A DNA stretch of 41,541 nt, from the NCBI GenBank assembly GCA_910579845.1, contig CAJTWL010000020.1:1-41541 (forward strand), read 5' to 3'. Source of the stretch: an uncultured Muribaculaceae bacterium. Its GTDB lineage: Bacteria > Bacteroidota > Bacteroidia > Bacteroidales > Muribaculaceae. The notes below the pieces were generated by a model, which searched no databases, had not been told where the DNA came from, and saw only the letters and a list, made by a program, of their open reading frames with translations. Below, piece by piece: positions 6,667 through 16,032 of the stretch. The translations under genes were made by a program, and so were the position numbers. Position 1 is the stretch's first letter; every line of letters starts with the position of its first letter.

Positions 6667-8673
6667 TTAGCGTGCTATAATCATAGCCGAGATACCGGGC
6701 ACCGATACTTTTCCACCCTTTATCTTTTCCGGCGCACCTTCCGGATATATAACATCATCATAAGCCAGTACAGTCCAGTTGCCGGAAGGGACTTTTACAG
6801 TCTGTGAATTATTGGCGCCGTTAAGCACAACACGAATCTCTTTCCATTTGGGATCACCTGTGAGTGTGTAATAAATCAGATTCGGTTGACGAGTGTCGTC
6901 AATCTTTTCAAAACGAAGATTTTTCGCTATATCTTCGGCAGTAGTCATTCTGAAAGCATCGGTTTTCTTACGCAAATCAATCAGTCCCTGATAATATTTG
7001 AACTGATCTATATTCCGAGCCTTAAGATTCCAGTCAATAGCATTTATGGAATCAGGACTCTTGTAGGAATTATGAATACCCTTCTTATCGCGGAATATCT
7101 CTTCACCGGCGAACATGAAAGGAGTTCCCTGCGAAGTAAATACAATAGCCTGTGCCAATCTCGCGGCACGCATACGGATCGAATCGGTTGCTTCGGGCAT
7201 TGACTTGCGCAACTTATCCGTAAGCATCAGATCGTCATGACAACTTACATAATTTACAACCTGCTGAGGTGAAACCGCATATGGTTTCCTTGAATTGGCA
7301 CCTTTGGAGTAATCGACCTGCGGATGCGCAGTGGCGGCGACAATTCCGATTTTAACCGTCTCTTCCAGACCGGGTTTTCCTGTAGCAAATCCCCTGTCCG
7401 TCGCATCAGAATAATGACCCTTAACAGCGTCACGCAAATCGTCACTGAACACTGCCACATTCTGCATTTTCGAAACATTCTCTTTCAAAGCCCTGCGCTC
7501 GACCGGCAGCGGAGAATCTCCTGCTGTCCAGCCCTCACCATAAACAAATATGCCGGGATCTATCTCCTTCAGCTCCTTTGCCACACGATTCATGGTTTCC
7601 GTATCATGTATTGCCATAAGATCGAACCTGAATCCGTCAATATGATATTCTTTAGCCCAATACTTCACGGAGTTTACAATAAAATCCTGCATCTGCTTTC
7701 TTTCCGAAGCCGTCTCATTGCCACATCCCGATGCATCGGAATAGCGTCCGTCATCCCAATGACGATGATAATATCCGGGAGCTGTCAATTCAAAATTAGA
7801 TCCGTCATTCTCGGCTGTATGGTTATATACGACATCCATTATGACACCAATTCCCGCATTATGAAGTGCCTTGACCATCTCTTTCATTTCGCGCACCCGT
7901 GTCGCCGGATCGGCAGGATTTGTGGAGTAGCTTCCTTCGGGGACATTATAATTCTGCGGGTCATAACCCCAGTTATACTGCGGACGGTCAAGATTTGCCT
8001 CATCGACAGAATTATAATCATATGAAGGCAAGATATGCACATGGGTTACACCCAATTCCTTAAGGTGGTCGATACCGGTGGAGAAACCTTGCGGAGAAAC
8101 CGTACCGGTTTCGGTCAATGCAAGGAATTTGCCTTTGTTCACAATACCCGAAGATGGATCGACACTCATATCCCTATGATGCATCTCATAAACAATCACA
8201 TCAGAGAAATTTTTCACCTCAGGGCGTTTATCATAATTCCATCCTTCCGGATCAGTGGTTTTAAGGTCTATTATCGCCGCACGTTTTCCATTAACGCCAA
8301 CTGTCTTTGCCCATACTCCGGGGGTCTCATCGAGCCATCTGCCATCTTTCTCTATCTGGAAGGTATAGAATTTACCATATAATTCACCTTTTACCTGTGC
8401 TTTCCATACACCGGCAGACTTATCGAAAGTCATAGGAACTGTCTCATAAGGTTTTCCTACGCGACCGTCATCATATAGATTGACCCGCGCCGCTGATGCC
8501 GCCGGACTCCACAACTTGAACTGTGTATAGCCCTTACCGACCATAAGTTCAAGATCGGTGCCTGAATAAACGGGATAAGATTCAAACTGAACATCATAAC
8601 GCTCTGCTGTCAAAGTCTGTGCAAAGCCCAAAGACAAAGCAAGAGTAGCAGCCATAATTTTATTTATCTTCAT
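6667..8673 (-). CDS. pulA: Secreted type I pullulanase (GH13)
   Basis: A 668-residue alpha-1,6-debranching enzyme acting on pullulan, glycogen or starch branches. A signal peptide covers about residues 1-23 (LSLGFAQTLTA). An N-terminal beta-sandwich of CBM48 type follows, with QFKLWSPAASAARVNLYDDG at 51-70. The GH13 barrel carries the type I pullulanase signature YNWGYDP at 233-239, region I DVVYNH at 280-285, nucleophile D351 in GFRFD, acid/base E380 in YGEGW, and the third acid in VSCHDD. A C-terminal beta domain closes the protein. No lipobox is present, so it is probably periplasmic. It is not beside a SusCD pair here, which suggests household glycogen or maltodextrin use. It sits 69 bp after traB and 23 bp before the MATE gene. 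Confidence 0.94.
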   Translation of the reverse strand: MKINKIMAATLALSLGFAQTLTAERYDVQFESYPVYSGTDLELMVGKGYTQFKLWSPAASAARVNLYDDGRVGKPYETVPMTFDKSAGVWKAQVKGELYGKFYTFQIEKDGRWLDETPGVWAKTVGVNGKRAAIIDLKTTDPEGWNYDKRPEVKNFSDVIVYEMHHRDMSVDPSSGIVNKGKFLALTETGTVSPQGFSTGIDHLKELGVTHVHILPSYDYNSVDEANLDRPQYNWGYDPQNYNVPEGSYSTNPADPATRVREMKEMVKALHNAGIGVIMDVVYNHTAENDGSNFELTAPGYYHRHWDDGRYSDASGCGNETASERKQMQDFIVNSVKYWAKEYHIDGFRFDLMAIHDTETMNRVAKELKEIDPGIFVYGEGWTAGDSPLPVERRALKENVSKMQNVAVFSDDLRDAVKGHYSDATDRGFATGKPGLEETVKIGIVAATAHPQVDYSKGANSRKPYAVSPQQVVNYVSCHDDLMLTDKLRKSMPEATDSIRMRAARLAQAIVFTSQGTPFMFAGEEIFRDKKGIHNSYKSPDSINAIDWNLKARNIDQFKYYQGLIDLRKKTDAFRMTTAEDIAKNLRFEKIDDTRQPNLIYYTLTGDPKWKEIRVVLNGANNSQTVKVPSGNWTVLAYDDVIYPEGAPEKIKGGKVSVPGISAMIIAR

Positions 8674-8742
8674 ATAGGCAAATATGATTTAATATAGTCA
8701 AGTAATAAGTAAGCGTTCAAATTAAACAACAATTTATATCAC

Positions 8743-9627
8743 TTATTTATTAATGGTGGCATTAATGGGGGTTACAGTATATCCGAGATTACGAAGACCT
8801 TTCACAATGCCCTTTTCTCCCGCGAGATGCAACGCACCTACTGCTATAAATGAGCTCCCGTTCTTTAATATTTCCGGCAACCGGCTTAGCCAATCAGTAT
8901 TTCTCTTGTCAAGAAGAGCCTGCATGAACTCCGGTCTTGAATCTTCAGATTCACTCATTGAAAGCAACTTATCCAAGTCCTGAGCCATATAAGCGTCACA
9001 CAATTCCTTTGTTTTCCGCACAGCTTTATCAGAATCCAGAAGAAGATCTACAAGATCCTCAGCCTGGTATGCAATAGGCATAGAGTCGAATAATATTGCC
9101 GCCTGCTGTTCGACTGTCTCGAGAGGAACAATCTTTTTATTCTCCTTCTTGCCTGTAGTCTGAAACCAGGTATCAAGCTGTTCTGCAGGATTATAATCAG
9201 GCATTGCCTGTTTAGCAAGCCCTACAGCAATCGTAGTATTCACCGCTATAGGTTTCAACTGCTCAAGCATCGACAAATCCATACCTTGCATCGGAGCAAG
9301 TTTCTTGAACTCCTCATTAACCTTATCATAAACAAGAGGAGAAATCACTTTAGAGAGTGTGCTGTCAGCAGGAGCCATCATATGCGGCTGCATCGCGGCT
9401 GCAATATTCATAGGATTCTGAGTCATATCTATCTCACCTACAACCTGTGAACAAGACTCAAAAGGTTCTTTTGCACCAAATTTATCAATGACACTCAAAG
9501 GAGCAAGATGATGAGTTCCGAATATGTAAGATGGAGATGCCAACCCATTGCCCTCAATTTTATAAAGCACCTGTGCGGATGCCGTGAAAGCAATGGCTAT
9601 AAAAGCAAGTAAAAACAGTTTTTTCAT
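8743..9627 (-). CDS. TraB/GumN family protein
   Basis: A 294-residue exported protein. The signal peptide is about residues 1-18 (FIAIAFTASAQ). The TraB/GumN family core is visible: an N-terminal IFGTHH motif shortly after KIEGNG, and a C-terminal GALHLAGEKGIVKGLRNLGY block. These paired GxxH motifs are thought to form a metal-dependent active site related to the Tiki/EreA fold, but bacterial substrates are largely unknown. It starts 7 bp after bcp on the same strand and probably shares its transcript. Calling it a protease would be over-reach. Confidence 0.88.
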   Translation of the reverse strand: MKKLFLLAFIAIAFTASAQVLYKIEGNGLASPSYIFGTHHLAPLSVIDKFGAKEPFESCSQVVGEIDMTQNPMNIAAAMQPHMMAPADSTLSKVISPLVYDKVNEEFKKLAPMQGMDLSMLEQLKPIAVNTTIAVGLAKQAMPDYNPAEQLDTWFQTTGKKENKKIVPLETVEQQAAILFDSMPIAYQAEDLVDLLLDSDKAVRKTKELCDAYMAQDLDKLLSMSESEDSRPEFMQALLDKRNTDWLSRLPEILKNGSSFIAVGALHLAGEKGIVKGLRNLGYTVTPINATINK

Positions 9628-9634
9628 GTTATTC

Positions 9635-10096
9635 TTATTTCTTCAATATCTGTAGAATCTGCCCGGCAGCATTCTTTGTATCTACTTTTGTTATTATATG
9701 GGTTATAATGTGATCGGCATCAGCTATAAATGTCGTACGCACTGTACCCATATACTCACGTCCTGCCATTTTCTTCTTTTGCCATACACCAAATTCCTGA
9801 TTAACCTCGGTGCCTTCGTCACTCAGCAGAATAAATTGCAGCTGATGCTTGTCTGCAAATTTTGCATGACTTTTCTGCGAGTCCTTGCTTATTCCTATAA
9901 GTACAAAACCAAGATCTCTAAGTTCATCATAACCGTCACGCAAAGAGCAAGCTTCTGCCGTACACCCCGGTGTATTATCTTTAGGGTAGAAATACACTAT
10001 CATTTTCTTACCTGCGAAATCTTCGCTCCTGACAGCCTTGCCATCGGCATTGTACCCTAACAATGAAGGCAGTCTGTCTCCGACTTTCAATTCCAT
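9635..10096 (-). CDS. bcp: Thioredoxin-dependent thiol peroxidase (BCP-type peroxiredoxin)
   Basis: A 153-residue cytoplasmic peroxiredoxin that reduces H2O2 and organic hydroperoxides using thioredoxin. The peroxidatic cysteine lies in FYPKDNTPGCTAEACSLRD, where TPGCTAEAC holds both the peroxidatic and the resolving cysteine of the BCP/PrxQ class. Full length for the family. It is the first gene of the bcp-traB-pulA-MATE unit. A TATATTTG box on the minus strand at 10146-10153 could be its -7 element, though no clear -33 TTG is in place. Confidence 0.95.
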   Translation of the reverse strand: MELKVGDRLPSLLGYNADGKAVRSEDFAGKKMIVYFYPKDNTPGCTAEACSLRDGYDELRDLGFVLIGISKDSQKSHAKFADKHQLQFILLSDEGTEVNQEFGVWQKKKMAGREYMGTVRTTFIADADHIITHIITKVDTKNAAGQILQILKK

Positions 10097-10482
10097 ATAT
10101 TAAATTAAATCTAATTATAAAACAATATACATATATTCTGTTTTGCAAATATAAGAATATTCGACGAAACATAATTATTGAACTCAATTGAGGTATTGAT
10201 CTTTGTTACAGATTACATTTCCCGACATGCCGCCACATGGCATTTGGAGAGCGACTTGTCCTCAAGTCGCTAGAGCATAATAGGGTAATACCGAGTCGTG
10301 TAGTGGGAGTTTGAGGACAAACTCCCCTCCCAAGATATAAACCACGGATAATATTCGATTAAAATGGAAACAGATCCTTACCGATAATTAAATTTAACTA
10401 TTTTAATTATTAATATAGCTAAATTGAAAGACTTGGCTCATTATTTGTTTAATAGGTTGTAGAATCAAGACGCTGTTTGAAT
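10097..10482. other. Divergent bcp/uvrA intergenic region
   Basis: 386 bp without a coding region. It contains a possible bcp -7 box on the minus strand (10146-10153) and a hairpin-rich repeat (10198-10385). The AT-rich leader of uvrA follows. I saw no consensus SOS-type palindrome in front of uvrA and no perfect promoter match. Confidence 0.6.
10198..10385 (-). repeat. Dispersed hairpin repeat family 2, copy 2
   Basis: An inverted, diverged copy of 551-746. It holds two clean hairpins: AGCGACTTG-TCCT-CAAGTCGCT (10250-10271) and GGGAGTTTG-AGGA-CAAACTCCC (10305-10326). Their loops, TCCT and AGGA, are complementary. The end at about 10371-10385 carries the module that reads ATCGGTAAGGATCTGTT on the minus strand. 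Confidence 0.72.
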
Positions 10483-13287
10483 ATGGCAGAGAAGAAGATT
10501 ATAGCAAAAGGAGTTCGTGTCAATAACCTGAAGAATATTGATATTGAACTTCCACTAAATAAATTTATTGTCATAACCGGCGTGAGTGGCAGTGGCAAAT
10601 CCTCGCTGGCATTTGACACGCTTTATGCCGAGGGTCAACGAAGATATGTTGAAAGTCTTTCGGCATATGCCAGACAGTTTCTCAGCCGTATGTCAAAACC
10701 GGAATGCGATTATATCAAAGGATTGCCACCGGCGATAGCGATCGAGCAGAAAGTAAACACCCGTAATCCCCGGAGTACCGTAGGAACAGCTACAGAGATT
10801 TATGACTATCTCAGAATGCTTTACGCACGAATAGGTCATACAATCTCTCCGGTCAGCGGCAAAGAGGTGAAAAAACAGAGTATCGAAGATATCATCAATG
10901 ACATTCTTTCAAATCCGGAGGGTACAAGACTTGCTGTTCTTGTAGATATAAGTCTTCCGGAAGGACGCACATTCGACCAGCAATTGGAGATATATCTAAA
11001 AGAGGGTTACAGCCGCTTGGAACTAAACGGAGAATTTATTTCTATAGCCGAGCTGCGTAAGGAGAAAACACTTGAAACAAATAAAGATGGATATAAGCTT
11101 CTCATCGACCGACTCGCCGTATCAAAAGAGAAAGATGAAATTTCGCGACTTACAGATTCTATTGAAACCGCTTATTTTGAAGGGCATGACGAGTGCGTAG
11201 TAAAAATATGGGGAAACGACGGTATTAAAGAACAGAAATTCTCAAAAAAATTTATTGCAGACGGCATTGAATTCAGAGTACCCAGCGATTTGATGTTCAA
11301 TTTCAACAATCCCTATGGAGCTTGCCCGGACTGCGAAGGATTCGGACGCATAATAGGTATAAGCGAGGACCTTGTAATTCCAAACAAAACACTGTCTGTA
11401 TATCAGAATGCGGTGAAATGCTGGAGTGGAGACAAAATGATGGAATGGAAAAATCATCTTGTCCATCTTGCTCCTAAATACAATTTTCCGATTCATACAC
11501 CTTACAAAGATCTTAGTGACGAGGAGAAAGATTTCCTGTGGAATGGAAATGAAGAATGGGACGGAATCAATGGATTCTTCAAATGGATAGACAGCAAACA
11601 GGATAAGATCCAATATCGCGTATTAAAAGCCCGTTACAGAGGGAAAACCATATGTCCCACATGTCACGGATCGCGTCTGCGAAAAGATGCGTCATATGTG
11701 AAGGTTGACGGTAAATCCATTACTGATCTTGTAAAGATGCCGATAAGTGAGCTTGGCAGATTCTTTGAAAACATATCACTTTCCGATACCGACAAAGTTA
11801 TTGGCAAACGTCTGCTAACAGAGATTGACCAGCGTCTGAGATTCATGAACGACGTAGGACTCGGTTATCTTACTCTTGACCGGCTTTCATCCACACTTTC
11901 AGGTGGAGAAAGTCAGCGAATTAATCTTGCCACATCACTCGGCAGTTCCCTTGTAGGCTCCATGTATATTCTTGATGAGCCAAGTATCGGATTGCACTCC
12001 CGCGACACACAAAAACTCATAAAGGTACTCCGCAATCTTCAGCAGATTGGAAATACCGTTGTCGTAGTGGAGCATGACGAGGATATCATGCTTGCCGCCG
12101 ATGAGATTGTCGACATAGGACCGGATGCAGGCAGACTTGGAGGTAAACTTGTATATCAGGGCAATCTGAAGGAGATAGTCAAGGGCGGTGAATCAAACGG
12201 TTCATATACCATAGATTACCTCAGAGGCACGAGAAAAATTACATTGCCGGATTACAGACGTCCATGGAAAAAATATATTGAGGTTATCGGAGCGGCGGAA
12301 AATAATCTTAAGAATATTGATGTCAAATTCCCATTGGGCGTAATGACTGTAGTCAGCGGTGTCAGCGGATCCGGAAAATCTACATTGGTAAGAGAGGTGT
12401 TCTATAAGTCGCTTTCAAGGGCACTTGGCAATCCGGCAGATGCTCCGGGAACCCATAAAGAGATCCGGGGTGACATAAGCACCGTTGCCGAAGTGGAGTT
12501 TGTGGATCAAAACCCTATAGGCACATCCACACGCAGTAATCCCGCTACATATTTAAAGGCATACGACGAGATCCGCAAACTGTTTTCAGAACAACAATTA
12601 TCAAAACAGATGGGGTTCACTCCGGCATATTTCTCGTTCAACACAGAAGGCGGCAGATGTGAGGAATGCAAGGGTGAGGGTGTGATAACCATTCCCATGC
12701 AATTTATGGCTGATATCGAGGTCACATGCGAAGTCTGCCATGGCAAAAGATTCAAACAGGAGGTTCTCGATGTAGAATATCGTGGCAAGAACATATATGA
12801 TTTTCTTGAAATGACGGTGAATCAAGCCATTGAATTTCTATCCGAAACAAACGGAAATCAAGAAAGAAGAATAATCAGGAAACTAAAACCGCTGCAGGAT
12901 GTCGGTCTCGGATATATCAAATTAGGTCAGTCATCCTCTACCCTGTCGGGTGGCGAAAGCCAGCGTGTGAAACTGGCATATTTTATATCTCAGGAGAAAG
13001 CCGGACATACTGTATTCATCTTCGATGAACCTACAACGGGATTGCACTTCCACGATATCCAGACACTCGTAAAATCACTGAATCAACTTATCGACAAGGG
13101 TAATACTGTGATAATAATAGAGCACAACATGGATATAATCAAATCGGCCGACTGGGTTATTGACATAGGTCCAGAAGGAGGAGAAGCCGGAGGTAATGTC
13201 ATTGCAGTGGGAACTCCCGAACAGATAGCCGCAGTTAAAGAGTCATATACCGGACAGTTTTTGAAGAAGGTTTTAGGTTTGAGGTAG
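10483..13287 (+). CDS. uvrA: Excinuclease ABC subunit A
   Basis: A 934-residue DNA damage sensor of nucleotide excision repair that works with UvrB and UvrC. Two ABC ATPase modules are visible: Walker A GVSGSGKSSL near residue 33 and GVSGSGKSTL near residue 625. Signatures LSGGESQRINLA and LSGGESQRVKLA are each followed by a DEP Walker B. Zinc-finger cysteine pairs appear at CPDCEGFG, CPTCHG, CEECKGEG and CEVCHG. The ATG at 10483 (MAEKKIIAKGVRVNN) fits the family start better than the TTG two codons earlier. A small lipoprotein gene follows after 72 bp. The last codons contain GGTTTTAGGTTT, which is complementary to a tandem repeat in that gap. Confidence 0.97.
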   Translation: MAEKKIIAKGVRVNNLKNIDIELPLNKFIVITGVSGSGKSSLAFDTLYAEGQRRYVESLSAYARQFLSRMSKPECDYIKGLPPAIAIEQKVNTRNPRSTVGTATEIYDYLRMLYARIGHTISPVSGKEVKKQSIEDIINDILSNPEGTRLAVLVDISLPEGRTFDQQLEIYLKEGYSRLELNGEFISIAELRKEKTLETNKDGYKLLIDRLAVSKEKDEISRLTDSIETAYFEGHDECVVKIWGNDGIKEQKFSKKFIADGIEFRVPSDLMFNFNNPYGACPDCEGFGRIIGISEDLVIPNKTLSVYQNAVKCWSGDKMMEWKNHLVHLAPKYNFPIHTPYKDLSDEEKDFLWNGNEEWDGINGFFKWIDSKQDKIQYRVLKARYRGKTICPTCHGSRLRKDASYVKVDGKSITDLVKMPISELGRFFENISLSDTDKVIGKRLLTEIDQRLRFMNDVGLGYLTLDRLSSTLSGGESQRINLATSLGSSLVGSMYILDEPSIGLHSRDTQKLIKVLRNLQQIGNTVVVVEHDEDIMLAADEIVDIGPDAGRLGGKLVYQGNLKEIVKGGESNGSYTIDYLRGTRKITLPDYRRPWKKYIEVIGAAENNLKNIDVKFPLGVMTVVSGVSGSGKSTLVREVFYKSLSRALGNPADAPGTHKEIRGDISTVAEVEFVDQNPIGTSTRSNPATYLKAYDEIRKLFSEQQLSKQMGFTPAYFSFNTEGGRCEECKGEGVITIPMQFMADIEVTCEVCHGKRFKQEVLDVEYRGKNIYDFLEMTVNQAIEFLSETNGNQERRIIRKLKPLQDVGLGYIKLGQSSSTLSGGESQRVKLAYFISQEKAGHTVFIFDEPTTGLHFHDIQTLVKSLNQLIDKGNTVIIIEHNMDIIKSADWVIDIGPEGGEAGGNVIAVGTPEQIAAVKESYTGQFLKKVLGLR

Positions 13288-13330
13288 TTTAAGCTACTTA
13301 TAGTCCTTAATTTCTAACTCGGTCTCCTCT

Positions 13331-13354
13331 AAAACCTAAAACCTAAAACCTAAA
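13331..13354. repeat. Tandem AAAACCT repeat between uvrA and the lipoprotein gene
   Basis: Three AAAACCT units run in tandem (13331-13351). They are complementary to GGTTTTAGGTTT at 13269-13280 in the last codons of uvrA. A 12-bp stem with a long loop could form in the joint transcript. A weak GTAG/CTAC hairpin (13284-13297) lies between. Confidence 0.55.
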
Positions 13355-13359
13355 TTATT

Positions 13360-13734
13360 ATGAAGATACTATTATATTCAATATTGTCTGCACTCGTTAT
13401 TTCAACAGCGGTCGGTTGTTCAAAGAATGACAACCCGAAGCAACGCGATTCCCAACGAGAATTATTTATCCAGAGTGTCGATTTAATAAGCCGATATCAG
13501 AAACGACTTATAAATGCAAAAGACACCTCTACGGTAGACTCTCTATATAGTAATTTTGAGACTGAATTGACTGAATTGAATATGAGGTTTCCGGCTCAGA
13601 CTGATTTCAATATGACAGAATCCGAAAATGACACACTTATAACTTTAATCACACACGTCAATCATCTGCGTGATTCGCTCCTCAAATCGTTAGTCTCCAA
13701 ACCTACTATATCACCGACAGACACCATAGAATAG
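13360..13734 (+). CDS. Small putative lipoprotein, unknown function
   Basis: A 124-residue exported protein that I do not recognise. It has a signal peptide with a lipobox ending at C20 (ISTAVGC), so it is probably lipidated. The mature part is polar and mostly helical in character (residues 30-110), with a Thr/Ser/Pro-rich end. No enzyme motif is visible. It lies 72 bp after uvrA on the same strand. Its stop is only 3 bp from the stop of the convergent U32 gene, with no terminator hairpin between them, so the two transcripts may overlap at their 3' ends. Confidence 0.65.
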   Translation: MKILLYSILSALVISTAVGCSKNDNPKQRDSQRELFIQSVDLISRYQKRLINAKDTSTVDSLYSNFETELTELNMRFPAQTDFNMTESENDTLITLITHVNHLRDSLLKSLVSKPTISPTDTIE

Positions 13735-13737
13735 CTT

Positions 13738-15507
13738 TTATCTTCCAAAGACAGTCATGCCACAGTCGTCGCAGTTGAAAGCAAGTCTGAATCTATTCTT
13801 ACCGGATACTAAATAAAAGGGTTCTCTAAAGGAATCCTTTTTACTGTTTCTGTCTTTCCTACACATGCCAAGCTCACGGCGAATGCAATATCTTGTGTGC
13901 ATCACGGGAATTTCTATATTTCTCTTTCCCTTTGTCTCTATGGCTCTTGCACTCACGTAGCTGCCGTGCTCCTTGTAGAACTGTTCTGAAAGGTCATTGG
14001 ATACATTATACTCATCACTGAGCATTCTTACCGGATATTCAGCTTCCTTATCTTCCGTGTGCCTGTAATCAAACTTATAACGGGCATCGTTACTGAAATC
14101 AAGTTGTTCTACAATCCGATTCTTGATTTTAGTCAGCTGTGAAGCCGGAATAAAGACTCTCGGATCAAGATGATTATGGAAATTGCGCAGCCTATAAACA
14201 GTATTTCCTAATTTCCCCAATATGTTTTCAGGTTTAAAGGGATTCTTCGCTTCGAACTTTTCAACATCCATGAGGACAGTTACTTTATTTCCTCTTTCAT
14301 CTTCGGCAGTTACTGAATTGTCTTCTATGGTAATATCCATCCACAGTTTACGCACCGCAGTAGGTTTCTCCATCATACTCTGCCAATTCCTATCAAACGT
14401 CCTGTGTATCATGGTTCCCTCCGGCAAACGGAATGGTCGGGATCCAACTATTCTTCCGTTTTTCAGACCGTTCACCAATACTCCCTCATATTCACCTTTG
14501 GAATTGAAGAAGCTTATGCCGTCGCCATTATTCAGCATAGCTATATCTTCAACAGGCTCTCCCATCGATTTAGGCGTCTTGAGAGATGCCATAGATTCTA
14601 CTATCTTATTATCAAGGAAATAGGTCGTAAATCCCCGATTGAAGCTTTTGTATGGATCCGGTGTAAAATCTATAATGCTCTCCCCTTTCGACGATCTTTC
14701 ATATTTATCAAGATGGAGCTCAATCTGCCTGTCGATCAATTGCCTGTAATATGCAGTAATGTTTCTCACATAAGAGACATCCTTCAATCTACCCTCGATC
14801 TTGAATGAAGACACCCCGGCATCAAGCATCTCTCCAATCATATCCGAAGCATTGAAATCACGCAGCGACAACAGATATTTATCCTTCTCTATTATCCTGT
14901 CATCGGCATCAAGAAGAGTATATTTGAACCGACACATCTGGGAACACTCTCCTCTATTGGCACTTCTGCCGGTACTTACCTGGCTTGCCCTGCAACGTCC
15001 CGAATAGCTGACACAAAGTGCCCCATGAACAAAACACTCCACAGGTACAGTAACCTCTCCGCATATCTCCTTGATCTGACTCAGACCAAGTTCCCTGGCA
15101 AGCACGATCTGAGAAAATCCTGCTTTCTCCAAGAACCTGATTTTTGATATTTCCCGGTTATCACATTGAGTGCTGGCATGAAGGGCAATAGGTGGGATAT
15201 CCATTCTAAGAATTCCCATATCCTGTATAATCAACGCATCTACTCCTATTTCATAAAGATGGCGGATCATACGCTCCACATCTTTTATCTCATTATCATA
15301 AACCAAAGTGTTTACTGTCACGTAAACTTTGACATCGAATTTATGGGCGAATCTTACAAGTTCACTTATATCCTCTATGGAGTTGCCGGCGTTCTTACGT
15401 GCACCATGACTCGGAGGACCGATGTATACGGCATCCGCACCATGCAATATCGCCTCTATGGCGATATTCTTATTTGCAGCAGGAGCCAGAAGTTCAATTT
15501 TTCTCAT
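13738..15507 (-). CDS. U32 family protein, RlhA-like (23S rRNA hydroxylation) or collagenase-like
   Basis: A 589-residue U32 family protein. The N-terminal TIM-barrel-like domain begins with ELLAPAANKNIAIEAILHGADAVYIG. The family signature with its cysteines is present as ECFVHGALCVSYSGRC, followed by RGECSQMCR. The C-terminal part has a further cysteine set (CIRRELGMC and CDDCGM) that could bind a metal or Fe-S cluster. Length and architecture resemble E. coli RlhA (formerly YdcP), which is needed for hydroxylation of 23S rRNA C2501, more than the short UbiU/TrhP members. Many databases still call these peptidases. It follows smpB by 15 bp on the same strand, and this translation-related neighbour fits an rRNA role. 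The exact activity is inferred. Confidence 0.85.
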   Translation of the reverse strand: MRKIELLAPAANKNIAIEAILHGADAVYIGPPSHGARKNAGNSIEDISELVRFAHKFDVKVYVTVNTLVYDNEIKDVERMIRHLYEIGVDALIIQDMGILRMDIPPIALHASTQCDNREISKIRFLEKAGFSQIVLARELGLSQIKEICGEVTVPVECFVHGALCVSYSGRCRASQVSTGRSANRGECSQMCRFKYTLLDADDRIIEKDKYLLSLRDFNASDMIGEMLDAGVSSFKIEGRLKDVSYVRNITAYYRQLIDRQIELHLDKYERSSKGESIIDFTPDPYKSFNRGFTTYFLDNKIVESMASLKTPKSMGEPVEDIAMLNNGDGISFFNSKGEYEGVLVNGLKNGRIVGSRPFRLPEGTMIHRTFDRNWQSMMEKPTAVRKLWMDITIEDNSVTAEDERGNKVTVLMDVEKFEAKNPFKPENILGKLGNTVYRLRNFHNHLDPRVFIPASQLTKIKNRIVEQLDFSNDARYKFDYRHTEDKEAEYPVRMLSDEYNVSNDLSEQFYKEHGSYVSARAIETKGKRNIEIPVMHTRYCIRRELGMCRKDRNSKKDSFREPFYLVSGKNRFRLAFNCDDCGMTVFGR

Positions 15508-15522
15508 CAGCCTCCAATCCGA

Positions 15523-15975
15523 TTATTTCTTGAACATTCTGTCCATACTGCGTTTATCCTCGCGTTCACGAATGGACTGACGTTTGTCAAACTGCTTCTT
15601 GCCACGCCCCACACCTATCTGCATCTTGGCAAGCCCACGGTCATTGATGAACACTTTCATCGGTACAATTGTGAAGCCCACATCTTCCGAAGCTTTCTGT
15701 AGCTTTGCAATCTCTTTCTTGTTGAGTAAAAGCTTACGGTCACGTCTTGCCACATGATTATTGTAAGAGCCGTAGAAATATTCGGAAATATTCATCCCCT
15801 TCACCCATACTTCGCCACGTTCCACAACACAATAGCTATCGGTCAAAGAGGCTTTGCCGTCGCGGATCGACTTGATTTCCGTACCGGTCAGAACTATCCC
15901 TGCCACATATGTGTCAGAGATCTCATAATCGAATCTTGCCCGTTTATTTTTTATGTTTACTTGATCAGCTTTCAT
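15523..15975 (-). CDS. smpB: SsrA-binding protein SmpB
   Basis: A 150-residue protein that binds tmRNA and brings it to stalled ribosomes for trans-translation. Characteristic blocks are visible: an N-terminal NKRARFDYEISDTYVAGIVL, then LTGTEIKSIRDGKASL, then KLLLNKKEI. A basic tail follows (GRGKKQFDKRQSIRERE) that enters the mRNA channel. Full length. The tmRNA gene (ssrA) is not in this window. smpB lies upstream of the U32 gene, with 57 bp separating it from the Yip1-like gene before it. Confidence 0.97.
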   Translation of the reverse strand: MKADQVNIKNKRARFDYEISDTYVAGIVLTGTEIKSIRDGKASLTDSYCVVERGEVWVKGMNISEYFYGSYNNHVARRDRKLLLNKKEIAKLQKASEDVGFTIVPMKVFINDRGLAKMQIGVGRGKKQFDKRQSIREREDKRSMDRMFKK

Positions 15976-16032
15976 ATCCTACTAATTACATTTACCCTCC
16001 AAAAGTTGCAAAGACCTGATAACACTATATTA

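Noticed and set aside
13331..13354. AAAACCT repeats as telomere-like or CRISPR-like array
   Set aside because: Only three short units without spacers. A simple local repeat is enough to explain them.
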